Shown here: positions 1-10,820 of the stretch, in pieces
How the letters are laid out: each line of letters opens with the position of its first letter
Position numbering within the stretch: position 1 is the stretch's first letter
Assembly (NCBI RefSeq): GCF_030867095.1
Contig: NC_081824.1
Span: forward strand, 55,338,882-55,402,881
DNA: 64,000 nucleotides
Source of the DNA: Alligator mississippiensis
Lineage: Eukaryota; Chordata; Crocodylia; Alligatoridae
Reading direction: 5' to 3'
Program-made: the position numbers and the translations under genes
Notes under the pieces: model-generated
Told to the model about the DNA's origin: nothing
Database searches by the model: none
The model's input: the letters and a program-made list of their open reading frames with translations, nothing else

Positions 1-302
1 AGTACTGCCATGTCCCTTCTACTGTACGAAAAGATACTCAAGAATTCTAATGACATGGATCTTTCAAACAGTTTTCATTTTTTCTATCTTACAGTCTGCC
101 TGACATCATAGAATAATAAGTGTTATTTGTACAAATCAGGACAACAGTTAAGAGTTGGAAATTTGCAAAATAGCAGTATACACATCTCTGAAATAATCAA
201 TTGCAAGTGTATGTGTTACATAGCATGTTGATTTAATAAAAGCAAGTATAGAAAGCTTCAAGAAAAAAATGCAAATAGCACTCTAAGGTAGCTTCATCTC
301 TG

Positions 303-859
303 CAGGTTTCCCTCACTTTATGCTATACATGCGTTCCTGGAAAACAGCGCATAACTCAATTTCACATAAAGGAAATTCACTTTACAATGTAACAAATAGG
401 GATACATTCCAAGACCTCAACTGTACTGACCCCCAGACACATTTCTACCTTTTTTACAAGACAATTTTGGTCCTCACCAACAGCAGACAGTACACACAAG
501 AACAGAGTGGTGGTTAATGTTCAGTTGGTGTAAAGAGAGGGTGATGAAGGCTTCATTGATGGACCAGGGAGAGGGGTAGAATACAAGCTAGTGGGATGCT
601 TAGAAGCCGTATTGCGATGGCAATTACAGAAACAGGTGTTGCAGACAATGAGTGAGGAGCAGAGATCCACATAGGAGACTGTTTTGGTATTGTGCCACTC
701 CCACAATGCACCACACAAAGCAGCTGACTGTGGGTTTCTACCACACCAATCGCATAAGAGTGAATTAACCCCACATATAACAAAATTTTGGTATAAAAAG
801 AGTCATAGTATAAGAGCAAATTTGCACATACAGAATCCTCATAAAGCGAAGGAAACCTG
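303..859. mobile_element. Tigger/pogo-like non-autonomous DNA transposon
   Basis: The left end reads CAGGTTTCCCTCACTTTATG. The right end, reverse-complemented, reads CAGGTTTCCTTCGCTTTATG, giving a terminal inverted repeat of about 20 bp with two mismatches. The CAGG...CCTCG-CTTTATG style resembles Tigger-type Tc1/mariner ends. The right flank begins TA and the left flank TG, so a TA target duplication is plausible with one change. No transposase frame survives; open frames inside are chance. Confidence 0.6.
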
Positions 860-1119
860 TATTCTAAAATTGGCAAATATACCATATTTTCTTGCATATA
901 TCATGCATCTTTTCTCCCAAAATTAGCTGGGGAAAATTTGGGTGCACATTATATGCGAAGAGAAAGGATTCATATGGATCTAGAAATTTGGCAGGGGAGC
1001 AGGGTATAGTGGTGTCTGTTATGTTGTCACTCTGACACTCACATGACCAAACCTATTTTGCAGTTTGTTTGCAGCAACTGTTTAAAGGACACAACACAGT
1101 TTCTAGGTTTGGTACAAAT

Positions 1120-2331
1120 CTACTGTAGTAATTAATAAATCACAGAAAAGATCTAAATTGCAAAACACTTTCTGGCTTTAGAGCTTCTAAAATAGCTTTA
1201 ATCTTCTCCTGAGATTTATGTAGGCCTTGAAACATAATAATCAACTCTTTGAAAACATCCCATTTTGCATGATTTGCTGACAACCCATATTCTTCTAGAT
1301 GTCACAATACTGTCTTCAAATTTCTCAGGTGTTCTTCATCATTTTACCAGTTACAATAATGTCTACCAAATAACACTCTGTTTTTGGAATGTCCTGTAAC
1401 CCTTGATCCATTGCTTGCTGCCACAGATTAGGAGCGGAGGCAGTACCAAACACTAATTTATTATACTGATATAACTCTTCTTGTATATTTATGGAAAGAT
1501 ACATCTTTCAATCTTCTTCTACTCCTATCTGTAAGTAAGCTTGTACTGTACTAAATCAGTTTTGCTAAATCTCATCCTCTTCCCCCCCAACTAATGTGGC
1601 AAAAAGGGGATATTTATGAACTTTCAATGCAGGGCTTATAGTAACCTTAAAGTCCCAACATACTTTTATAGCACTTTTTTTTGTTTGTTTGTTTGTTTTG
1701 TTTTTACACATTGTCACCATGGCAAGCCCCACTCATTTCAGGCTACATTTGAAAGTATATCTTCTTTTTCTAGGCAGTCTAATTCTGCATCTGCCCATGG
1801 TGTGTAAAGAACTGTCTGAGCTTTGTGAAACTTGGCCTAGACATTTTCATCTATAATTATCTTAGCTGTATTGTGTTTTAAGGTTCTCTTTAAGGTGGCC
1901 TTCCTTGAACACTTCAGAGACCTGGTTCAATATCCCTTCTAATTGGCATTTAACTGTTTCAGTAGGAAAAGTCTCTATAGTGTCTTTACACAACTCCAGT
2001 GCAGGGGAATCTTTTTTTAACCATTCCCAACCCCAGAGAGTGCATCTTCCTTTTTCAAAGATGTCTAAGTCTAAGAGGCTCTCCTTATTATGTTCTACGG
2101 GCACAGACATTATCTTACTTGGCACAATCTTCCATCCTATATATGTTTTTAAAAACACCAGGATCTCCATTAATTTAATATTTTTAAAGGTTTTTTTCAA
2201 TTTTCACAATATGAGACAACAGAAACTACTGAGCCTGTATCCAACTTCATTTTAAGGGCTTCCCAACAACCCTGGGTGTCAACCAGATGTGTTGTACCAT
2301 CTCAGATGGCTGATTTATCACCCTTGTTCAT
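1120..2331 (-). pseudogene. Decayed Ty3/Gypsy pol (protease end to reverse transcriptase)
   Basis: Read on the minus strand, this is the downstream part of an LTR-retrotransposon polyprotein. About 1862-2200 stays open for 112 codons and resembles the protease-to-RT linker of vertebrate Gypsy elements, with a WEWLKK patch where GRDWL is usual. Further on, about 1140-1560 shows the RT palm in broken frames: a QAYLQ patch, then ELYQYNKLVFGTASAP, then an EEHLRNL patch. The catalytic YLDD box (about 1358-1375) reads YLVD, so the first aspartate is lost. Many stops and frameshifts interrupt it. No RNase H, integrase or LTR was found to the left. Its position agrees with the gag remnants at 4.6-6.5 kb on the same strand. 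Confidence 0.7.
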
Positions 2332-2334
2332 ATG

Positions 2335-4081
2335 GGCTAGGGACAGACATTACACATAAACCAGTTTAAGTGATCAGAAACTGGTTTAAACCTGTAACAG
2401 AACAGACATTCAGTGCACATAAATCAGTTTGAAAATGGATGAAAATGGTTTGAGATAAACCTAGTTGAATGCAGTATCAGACTTAACTGATTTGGCTTAA
2501 ACAGGTATATGCAATGTCTATTGCAGACTCCTTGTTGATTTAACATAAACCAGAAATCCCCAGGATCCCGGCATTCTCTCTGGGCTGGGTGGAGCTCTCT
2601 GCTCCCTCCTAGCCAAGCTGGCCCCGCCCCTCTGCTCCCCAGCCTGAGCAGGGACAGGCAGGGGCAAGGGCAAGGGTCTGGGCAGGGAGGGGTTTAATTC
2701 CCTCCCCCAGCAACTTTGCTGCTGCCGCTGGCCCAAGTCTGCCAGTACAGGAAGGGACCAGCACTGCAGCCTTGACCCTGCACTGGCTCCAGGCTCACCC
2801 CTCCGGGCTGAGCAGTGGCAGCACAGAAGAAGTGGCCTTTTCCCCTCCCACTGCTGGCACTTCAAACTGCAGCCATTAGAAGCCGGCACCAGGCTATCCT
2901 GCATCTCTTATGTAGTGGAGATAGAGGGCGGGGGGGCAGCTCCCGATGGCTGGTGGAGATGCAGGGCATCCTGGTACCAGTCCCAGGCATCCATCATTTC
3001 CAAGTCCAGCCACTGGGAGCTGGCACTGGGCTGCCCTGCTTTTAAAAAATAAAATAAAAAAGGCTTCACCATATCAGAAATGCAGGGTAGACTGGGGCCA
3101 AATCCAGGTGGCTGCGCTTGGAAGGGCCAGCAGCGGGAGGGGGAGGGACCACTTCTCCTGCACCGCCTCTGCTCAGCCTGGAGGGGCAAGCCTGGAGCCA
3201 GTCAGGGCTGTGGCACTGGTTCTTGCCTGTACCATGGGGCTGGGGCCTGTTGCCACCTGGCTGCCAAGAAAGGCAGTCAGCTGTGGAGCAACTCCAAACT
3301 AGCTGTGTGGCCCAGAAGGACTGAGGGAGCCACCATGGGGCAGGCAAAGCCCCTCCATGGGCTGGATCTGCCTAGCCCACAGAATCTGCCCATGCCCCAC
3401 TTAGCCACTGGAGCTGTGAGGCGGGGAGCTTCCTTGAGATTGAGCCTTTTGTGGTGGGGGGGGCAGGGCTGCAGGGCAAGGAAAGCTGCTGCCCACTCCA
3501 GGGTCAGCACTGGGGGGGGTAATCCATACCCTGGTGCCACAGCCCCTGACATTATTACAGCAAGGGCCCTGCCCCCTACCACTGCAGCGGCTGGGCAGGG
3601 GCATAGCTAGACACTAGCTGGAAGAACCACTGAGGTGAGGGGCAGGGATGAGGATTATTCCTCCTCCCTCTGATGTCTTGCAGAGGGGACAGCAGGGATC
3701 TATTCCCCTGCAGAGAGTGAATGTGTCCATGAGGCAGGAAGAACTGGCTGCAAGTGGGCGTAGAGGGGAGACTAACCATCGTCTGCCCCCTCTGCCTCAT
3801 GGGCCGTGGTGCCCCACTGCTGCAGCAGAAGGGGTGGGGGAGCCGCTTGGAGACCCACCTTGGGGTCCTGATGTTGGGATAGAGAAGGGGAATTAAACAC
3901 TTCCCTGCCCAGATTGGCCATGCCTCCCCCCCCCCCAGTTTCCAGCTCCTGTCCTGAGCAACTACAGGCATGTGCCTGTATGTCTGTTCTGTTACAAACT
4001 AGTTCAACCTAGGCAAGTTAGACTAACCTGCAAAGGTTGGATCAATTCAAGCTCTGGTTTTTTGAATGCCTGTCCCTAGCC
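2335..4081. mobile_element. 3-bp-TSD DNA transposon, copy 1 (GC-rich interior)
   Basis: The ends read GGCTAGGGACAGACATT and, on the opposite strand, GGCTAGGGACAGGCATT. The flanks carry ATG on both sides (2332-2334 and 4082-4084), a candidate 3-bp target duplication. The first 180 bp match the right end of the copy at 5559-6066 in inverse orientation, sharing ACACATAAACYRGT and the GATCAGAAACYRGTT block. The interior (about 2560-3960) is GC-rich and not shared with copy 2. A 3-bp duplication with GG-starting ends suggests PIF/Harbinger-like biology, but no transposase is present. Confidence 0.65.
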
Positions 4082-4134
4082 ATGATGTAGCCCCAGGCTA
4101 GCTACACAATTCTCACTATCTGTGTCACTACTGT

Positions 4135-4544
4135 CCCATTCTATTACATATAGGTTTTTATTCCTTTTCCTATACCTTACTGCATTCTCTTCCATGGGCA
4201 ACTGGTGCCACCTTAGTCAGGGGGGCACAAGCCCCCCCCCAGCAACTGGTCAACCACGGGGGGGCGTGCCCCCCATGGTGAATCTTACCAACTGGGGTAG
4301 TCCTCCCCATGGTGAATCTCACTGACCAGGCAGGTCCCGCCCATGGCTAATCTAACTGACGGGGGGCACCCCATGACTGATCATGAAGTGGTACTTTCAC
4401 TCCACAGCCAGTGCTTGCAGGGGGGGCACTGGCGCTCCTGCCTGCCCCAACCCTGCCTGTCACCTGAGTGGCAAGTGTGGCCAGTCAGGGAGTGCACTGG
4501 CACTCTCAGGGGGTGCACATGCATCCCTGTGCACCCCTTATACA
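4135..4544. repeat. Insert with a 34-bp tandem repeat, flanked by a candidate 18-bp target duplication
   Basis: TCACTACTGTCCCATTCT begins at 4125 and TCACTACTGTTCTGTTCT at 4545, so about 18 bp is repeated with three differences around this segment. Inside, a unit starting CCATGGTGAATCT recurs at 4273, 4307, 4341 and 4371 (period 34, 34, 30). The whole insert is rich in G and C runs. It may be a retroposed minisatellite-bearing sequence; the class is unknown. Confidence 0.4.
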
Positions 4545-4554
4545 TCACTACTGT

Positions 4555-4745
4555 TCTGTTCTTTATTGCTCTTAGCATGGCATACTGCCTGGATATGTCC
4601 ATTTTTATCACAATTGCAGGAATAGCATTCCTTAACCAGCAATTACTTGGAGCATGAGACCATTTTCCACATTGAAACCATGCATCAGGTTGCTTCCTGC
4701 CCTAACTCTGCTGTTGTGTACTCAGTAACTCATTTATTCCTACTG
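4555..4745 (-). pseudogene. Ty3/Gypsy gag C-terminal fragment with zinc-knuckle-like motif
   Basis: On the minus strand, about 4570-4625 reads CYSCNCDKNGHIQAVC, close to a nucleocapsid zinc knuckle; the CDKNGHIQAVC part satisfies C-x4-H-x4-C. The stretch lies between the gag-like and pol-like segments on the same strand, the expected place for nucleocapsid. A single short motif in a decayed frame is weak evidence alone; the position makes it more likely. Confidence 0.45.
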
Positions 4746-5396
4746 ACTTACAGTGGGCAATAAGCTGAATATGAGCCAGCAATGTGCCCTTTTGCCAAGA
4801 AGGGTGATGGCATACTGCACTGCATTGGTATGGCAGGTGTGTTGCCAGTAGGTCAAAGAAAGTGATTCTTCCCCTCTACTCAGCAGTTGTGAGGACACAT
4901 CTGGGGTACTGTATTCAGTTTTGGGCACTCCACTACAGAAAGGATGTGGACAAATTGGATAGAGCCCAGCAGAGGGCAACAAAAATGGTGAGGTGGCTGA
5001 GGGACATGACTTATGAGGAAAGAATGAGGGAACTGGGCTTATATGATTTGGAGAAGAGGAGACTGAGATGGGATTCAATAGCAGCCTTCAACTACCTGAA
5101 GGGTGGTTCCAAAGAGGATGGAGCTAGATTGTTCTCAGTGGTGGCAGATGACAGAACAAGGAGCAATGATATCAAGCTGCAGCAAGGGAAGTTTAGGTTA
5201 GATAGAAGAATGTTCTCACTGGGAGGGTAGTAAAATATTGGAATAGGTTACCCAGAGAGGTGGTGGAAGCTCCAGCCTTGCAGCTTTTTAAAACCCAGCT
5301 TTAGCTGGGAAGATATAGTTGGGGATGGTTCTGCTTTGAGCTGGGGGTTGGATTAGATGACCTCCTGAGGTCCCTTCCAACCCTAACTTTCTATGA
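4746..5396 (+). mobile_element. CR1 LINE, 5'-truncated, 3' end of ORF2 plus tail
   Basis: The plus-strand translation shows the C-terminal CR1 ORF2 region: LPLYSAVVRTHLGYCIQFWA, HYRKDVDKLDRAQQRATKM, YEERMRELGLYDLEKRRLRW and AAFNYLKGG. After the stop comes the typical CR1 3' sequence (GGTTGGATTAGATGACCTCC, then TTCCAACCCTAACTTTCTATGATTCTT). It begins well inside ORF2, as most CR1 copies do. It interrupts the minus-strand Gypsy gag, so it is younger than that element. Confidence 0.9.
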
Positions 5397-5558
5397 TTCT
5401 TCTTCCATAGGCACTACTGCATGCAATTCTGTGACCTCTTTTGCTGCAGTTTCCATAGCTACTCCAATTTCTAAAGCATGTTTAAAAGGTGAGGTCTTCC
5501 TCTGTTAAGAGGTTAAGTGGTAATGGTGACATGCAAATCTGTCTCTGAGGGCCTTATT
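5397..5558 (-). pseudogene. Ty3/Gypsy gag fragment, downstream piece
   Basis: Minus-strand translation in broken frames gives an ALRDRF patch, then a HALEIGVAMETAAKEVTELH patch, which resembles the Gypsy gag pattern (ALRDRLVCG, then ALEIAQAMEAAEK). It is cut on one side by the CR1 at 4746-5396 and on the other by a DNA transposon at 5559-6066. The matching upstream gag piece resumes at 6070. Confidence 0.6.
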
Positions 5559-6066
5559 GGCTAAGTACAGACAGGCAAAAAGCCCGAGGCTGAATCAATT
5601 CAATCTTTGTAGGTTAGTCTATACTGCATAGATTGAACTGATAAGCAAGTGACAGACATTCACTTTTCATTCTGGAAATGCAGCCATATGCCTGCAGTGG
5701 CTCAGGACAGAAGCTGGGGTACGGGATACTGAAGCATGCCTCCTGGATTGGCAGGATTGGACAGTTTGGGTCAAGGTTGTCCTGCCCACCCTACAATTTG
5801 GGAGGGTTGCAGGAGAGGCGCAAAGCATTCTGCGAACCTGGGGGACTGTGAGTTAATTTGAATCTGGAGGGGATCTGGGACAGAAATACAATAAACTGAT
5901 TTAACCTATATCAGTTAAATCTGATACTGCTTCTAGCCAGGTTTATCTTAAACTGGTTTCGGCCATTTTGAAAGCTGTTTATATGCAATGAATTTCTGTT
6001 GTGTTACAAATTTGAACTGGTTTCTGATCACTTATACCAGTTTATGTGTAATTTCTGCCCCTAGCC
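5559..6066. mobile_element. 3-bp-TSD DNA transposon, copy 2 (508 bp), inserted in gag
   Basis: It starts GGCTAAGTACAGACAGGCA and ends, on the opposite strand, GGCTAGGGGCAGAAATTACA. ATT lies on both sides (5556-5558 and 6067-6069). Its right 170 bp match the left part of copy 1 (2335-2520) in inverse orientation, including the GATCAGAAACCAGTT block and the ATCAGTTAAATCTGATACTGC-type segment. The gag similarity runs up to both edges, so this is a clean insertion into the Gypsy element. Confidence 0.7.
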
Positions 6067-6069
6067 ATT

Positions 6070-6500
6070 AAATTCATCCTTAAAATTACAGTGTTCTAGC
6101 AATTTCAATAATTCTGTCACAAAAGAGGAAATAGCTTCTTCTTCAAGCTGACTTCTCCTATAAAACCTGAACCTTTCTGCAGTAGCCAATGACCTGAGTG
6201 CCAGATACTCTTGGACATTTTTCACAAATTCCTTAAATTATTTGTTTGCTGGCTTTTCTGGGGTGAGAAGTCTGCCCAGTAAACTGTGTTTTCCCTCCCA
6301 TTAAACTCAGTAATGCAGCTATATATTTCCATGGGGGAATCTCATTTGCTTAAAAAAACCCTGCTCCAGCCACTCTAAACATGTAGGCAAAACCTCCCGG
6401 GTGCTATCATAAATCCCAGTTGTTCCAATACAAGCAGCTATTTTAGGTTCCAAAAGATTTGGAATACCACAGTTGCTCACCTTTGTCACCGGTTGCTATG
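6070..6500 (-). pseudogene. Ty3/Gypsy gag fragment, upstream piece
   Basis: The minus strand contains a gag-like stretch near 6070-6240 with LRSLATAERFRFYRRSQLEE followed by a FVTELLKLLEHCNF patch, closely resembling vertebrate Gypsy gag (AERFxFHRRxQ...AELRxLAxHCxF). Upstream (6250-6500) the frame is broken but still gag-like in composition. No primer-binding site or LTR is recognised to the right. With the pieces at 5397-5558, 4555-4745 and 1120-2331 it forms a collinear gag-NC-PR-RT order on the minus strand. Confidence 0.62.
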
Positions 6501-6711
6501 CTCTCCCACGACCTTCATAAATAAATGACTGTAGCCACAAGTAAGAGAAAGAGCACTGCCAGACTGGCAGGCACAATATATATTGAAAACACAAAGTAAA
6601 ACTCTACACAAAGTGGCATGAGCCAGTTCAACAAAAGGTAAGAACAATGTTCTTAAGATTCACACATGCAGGCTCACCACATTCCTATATCTCACAGTGC
6701 TGGCATTAATT

Positions 6712-7190
6712 GCTGTGGCTATTAATGCTGCCACCACTCCTTCTCCTTGCCACCAAATTTATGGACAGGCCAGCATACCTGGTACAACCTAGAACATTTC
6801 CCCAGGCTTGCCATGCTTTGTCCAATCCTATGCACTGGCTCTGGGGACATATGCTGGGTTGGACCCAGAATGTGACTGCAGAGCCAGCTTATGAACCTAG
6901 ACTTGGCATGTTGTTCCATTGTCAGCGTATAGGGACAGGCCTGGCATGTGGCTATGAAGCCATCATGTGGCTCTGGATACAGTGTGTGGTCCCAGACTTA
7001 GCACACTGGGTCCAACCTGGCACATGGCTCTGAAGTCAGTGCACAGGATTCAACTCGGTACATGGCTGGACCTGGTGCACTATGTCAGACCACAGGTTCA
7101 ATCCAGCATACAGGACTGGCAACAGGTGCAAGGAGAATGGTTGGCTCCCTAGCTGCTGTGACTCACTCACCTCAATTGAAGACCTTTTTC
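6712..7190. repeat. Degenerate tandem-like repeat
   Basis: Phrases such as TGGCATGT/TGGCACATGG, CTGGCTCTGG, and GGACCCAG/GGTCCAACC recur irregularly, as in an old diverged minisatellite. I cannot fix a unit length. It lies between the Gypsy gag remnant and the right end of the outer DNA transposon. Confidence 0.35.
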
Positions 7191-8484
7191 TGTTCTTCAG
7201 GCTCCCCTTCAAAAATTAAGGGGTGTACTATATACATGGGCATATCCTATGCAAGAAAATATAGTAAATTCAAGGGGGAAAAAATTACCCTTACTATGCA
7301 TGGCACTCACGTGCATATGCCATGCATGCGTGTGGAGTAATGCATTTTGAGTGCACTTAAAGTATATATTAGAATAAAACAAGTACTGCACAAATATTCA
7401 AGATATTAAAAGCGATTTCTTAAACAAAAAAGTTTAACATATTATGGAATAAAAGAAATCTGTGTTATGAAAATATTTTTGAGTCATTAATGTAGGATGT
7501 TTTAGTGTTCTTTATAAGACTGAATGTAAAGAATGCATAAAGAAATCAAATGTATACAGTGTATTATTTTTAAAGCTTATACTTGGGGTGCTGCACCTTC
7601 TTTAACTGTGTCTCTCAGCTAAAGTTATAGTAGATACTCTGTGTATGGCTGGAAAATATTGAATCATTCTGTAACAAATACATACCCCACTGCTCAGTCA
7701 CCACATTTTGTATAATTGGCAATGTGAATGTGATACCTTATAGTTGCTCCTGCGGTCATGTGAGACTCACATTTCACACAATTGCATGAAGTCCGATAAC
7801 AGCCTTACTAGAAAACAATACATGGCAAGGAAACAGGCATTCTGGGTCTTCTCAAGTAATGAATTTTTAAAAGGTTTGCTTAAAACAAGAAAAATTGGCA
7901 ACTGACAATATCAGTTCACACAGGAGTTTTAAAATGTTTGCATTCCAAGCCTGGGCAGCTGGGTGATTTATACTAGATTTTTTTTTTCTTGTACTTCTGA
8001 ACACCACTTTTGTAGCCATTATCATTTGCATTTTTATAGACAGAGTTAATCCTCCAGCAGACTCTGTTTTGGAACTGCGCTTCAAAAATTTATAGCAGTA
8101 GGAGGAATAGATAGGATGAACTGGTTATCCGCAGTATCATTTCAAATATCACTAGTACCAAGCAATTTCAGTGGATATACATATAGCCTCAAAAGAGAGA
8201 AACCGTGTGTAGGTTATGCTTCCTAATTGTCTCTCTCCTGCCTTCTGCACATTAGTCTCAGACCCCTTAGCCTTCCATAATTTTCTTATCAGTTTCCATT
8301 TCTCTGCTGAAAAAGCAATGCCCCTGTAGATATCTAATATGTGCTTTGACTTGGAAATTTGCATAAGAATGAAAAAAAACCTACTTCAGTGATAGATATT
8401 TTCTTGAATTTCTCCTTAGAAGCACTAGAGGAAGCTGCAGCCCCATCAGAAAACTTGCACAATATAGTGTTTGTCTCATTACAA

Positions 8485-9030
8485 GCTCTATGGCTGTGTC
8501 CAGATGAGCACAGCCATGCAGTATGTGGCGCTGCAAACATGACTGCAGCATCACTTATCACAGGTTTAGGTGATCTCCATGCTGCAAGGTAGCAGTGTAG
8601 AGTTTTTTAGTTTTTTGTTTTTGTTTTTTTTTGGGGGGGGGGTTGTTTTGTTTTTGACCCTGGGAAATCCCAGGGTCAAAAAAACCTGTACCAAAAAACA
8701 AACAAACAAAGGGAAGTGGCACACTCAGGGACAACACACACTACCCATAACTGGAGTCTGGCCTGCCAAAGCCATGTTCCTGCTGCCAGCCAGGCTCCAT
8801 GTGGTAGGATCACTGCTGCTGCAGCCTCAGAAGCCTTTTATGATTCCAAGGTAGTCTGCTGGGGCCATCCCAGTGCTGGCTACAGTGTTCCCTACCTGAC
8901 CTGGGGTAATCTGCTGTGTGCCAGAGGGTACATGGCACAGGCGTTCCCTGGGGACAAGTAGCAGCAGCACAAAGTGTTCCACTGATTCTTCTCCCCAGGG
9001 AAACAAATGTCCATGCTCATGTGGACGTGG
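8485..9030. mobile_element. TIR-bounded non-autonomous DNA transposon
   Basis: The left end has GGCTGTGTCCAGATGAGCA. The right end on the opposite strand has GGCCACGTCCACATGAGCATG, so about 20 bp are paired with a few mismatches. The interior holds T and G runs and the palindrome at 8651-8682. No clear target duplication was found and there is no coding capacity. Confidence 0.5.
8651..8682. repeat. Perfect 32-bp palindrome
   Basis: TTTTTGACCCTGGGA is followed after two A bases by its exact reverse complement TCCCAGGGTCAAAAA, giving 15-bp arms. It lies inside the TIR element and next to T- and G-homopolymers, so it may be an inner transposon hairpin. It is not a bacterial terminator in this context. 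Confidence 0.8.
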
Positions 9031-10197
9031 CCTGATTGTCCCAGACCTTATTCCAAATCCTGCTAGACTTCATCCTGTGGTTGTAAAATGCTTATGAGAG
9101 TAACTTCCTAAAATATTTCTCTCTTACTGTGCTGTTGCCTGTTCAAAGCTATATTGGATTCAGCTGCTTTTCCCACTGATAACTATACCCACATATGTTG
9201 AATTGATACAGTTTGAATAAATAGTGAACAGATAAGAAAATATTCACCAAAGTTGTTTAGAAACAGCACAAGAAAGGGGCCTCCAACTCACCTACTCTAA
9301 CTTTCAGTTTTCATAAAGAAATTTTTTTTTCCCTTTACAGAATTGGTCTAGAGCTTCTCTAGCTGTAATATATATGGAATAAGTGAATGTTCAGAGCTGA
9401 GAATCACAAGAAATAGGGAAATACTATTTGGAAGGAATTGTTATAAATGTATGAAAAATGGATACTAGTAAAAAAGCTATGATGTATTAAGGATGTATAA
9501 AAATCATACCATCTTCCATTGCCGATTTGTTAAGATCTCATACAACTTGGAAAGTGTCATTTATATTTTAACTACAGAAAAATAATAGACAGTTCTTCTG
9601 ATTCAAAGAACTCAGAAAGACCACAACAGGTCAGAATATTTTTGACACTGGAATCTTATTTGAAGTCTCTCTCTGGGGTTGAAGTTACACCTTACACTTA
9701 GACCATACTAAATCTGTGGAATGTTAAGTCATGTTAAAGTTAGAACATGCTGGGACCAGTCAAATGTTACAGGTTATGACCTCTGACTTACTACTAAAGG
9801 GCTGCTTAGGAGACAGGATAGCTTGAAACAAGTTGAAACAGCATCAAAACGAAACAGCCAGTGAAATTTCACACAGCCCTACTACTCACTCTCAAGAGCT
9901 TCTGGGACCCAGCCAATTGGTACCTGAGAACATTACTCCTTATGCCAGCCCTGAGGGTCCCTGCACCCTCTACCCACTGCAGCAGTCTGGCAGTGGGGGC
10001 TGCTGCGTGGCTGTGACCTGCTGCCACCTGCAACAGCATGTGGCCCCATGGCTGCACGTCTGCCAGACCCAGATGGGGACTGCATAGCCATTAGAGGCAT
10101 CTGCATCTCTGGGCCATATGTCAGTGGGCTGTGGCTGCACAGTTGGCCTTTGTGTGGCACTACTGCCATGTGTGCCATCACCTGGCCATCTGGGGCC

Positions 10198-10820
10198 CAG
10201 CCCCTGCTTGCTCCCCCAGTCCCACCCAATCATTCCCCCACCCAGTCCCAGCACCTGATCACTACCCTCCTTGGCCACAGTGTCCCCACTCTCACTGGCT
10301 ATAGTAGGAGCCATTGGGGCCACTGGGGCCTCATGGCACAGCCCCTTCACGTGGCTTGGGGCAGCGGGGGGCAATGGGGATCAACCCCGGCTGCCTGGCA
10401 CCCATGCTGCCACTTCCACATCGCATGGATGGAGCCTGGCTTGGCAAGGCACTGCACGGCACCAAGGGCCATTCAGGCTGAGTGGCACTGGGCCCCAGGT
10501 AACAGCAGTAGTGACCCCAAGCTGCCTGACAGTGTATGGTGCCATGCAGTGCCCTGCCAAGCCCAGGTTGCACCTGCACAATGCAGCAGCAGCAGCACGG
10601 GTGCCAGGTGGGTGGGGCCAATCTCCACTGCCTCCCGCTGCTTCACACCATACGGGGGGGGGGGAGGGGGGAGGGGCTGTGCCATGAGGCCCCAGCAGCC
10701 CTGATGGCTGCTGCTACAGCTGGTGAGTGTGGGAGTGCTGGGCCTGGGTGGGGCAGCAATCAGGGGCTGGGACTGGGAGGAGGAATGATTGGGGGGCCTG
10801 GAGGAGCAAACAGGGGCTGG
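10198..10820. repeat. Long GC-rich inverted repeat (arms about 300 bp)
   Basis: The left arm (about 10198-10495) and the right arm (about 10515-10820) are imperfect reverse complements around a centre near 10505. Paired landmarks include GGGGCCTCATGGCACAGCCC (left) with GGGGCTGTGCCATGAGGCCC (right), GGCACTGCACGGCACCA with TGGTGCCATGCAGTGCC, and CCCAATCATTCCCCC with GGAATGATTGGGG. Frames up to about 218 codons run through it, but they reflect stop-poor GC-rich DNA. Confidence 0.7.

Larger units (their letters stand above)
880..7270. mobile_element. TIR-bounded DNA transposon remnant hosting nested insertions
   Basis: The left end has ACCATATTTTCTTGCATATA and the right end, read on the minus strand, has ACTATATTTTCTTGCATAGG. 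Each end also carries an inner inverted copy of the GCATATAA-type motif followed by a short G-rich segment (near 945-956 and 7218-7250), so subterminal hairpins are likely. Between them lie a Gypsy gag-pol, a CR1 and two smaller transposons, so the original element was probably only 1-2 kb. The superfamily is not assigned. Equally possible is that the two ends belong to two separate members of one family flanking the Gypsy copy. Confidence 0.45.

Noticed and set aside
3080..3610. 176-codon frame with overlapping frames on both strands
   Set aside because: GC-rich interior of a DNA transposon copy. Composition explains the lack of stops and no family is recognised.
10048..10704. 218-codon open frame, the longest in the window, with overlapping frames on both strands
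   Set aside because: It crosses the centre of a GC-rich inverted repeat where stop codons are rare. The peptide is rich in Trp, His, Cys and Gly with no domain, and several other frames stay open over the same bases.
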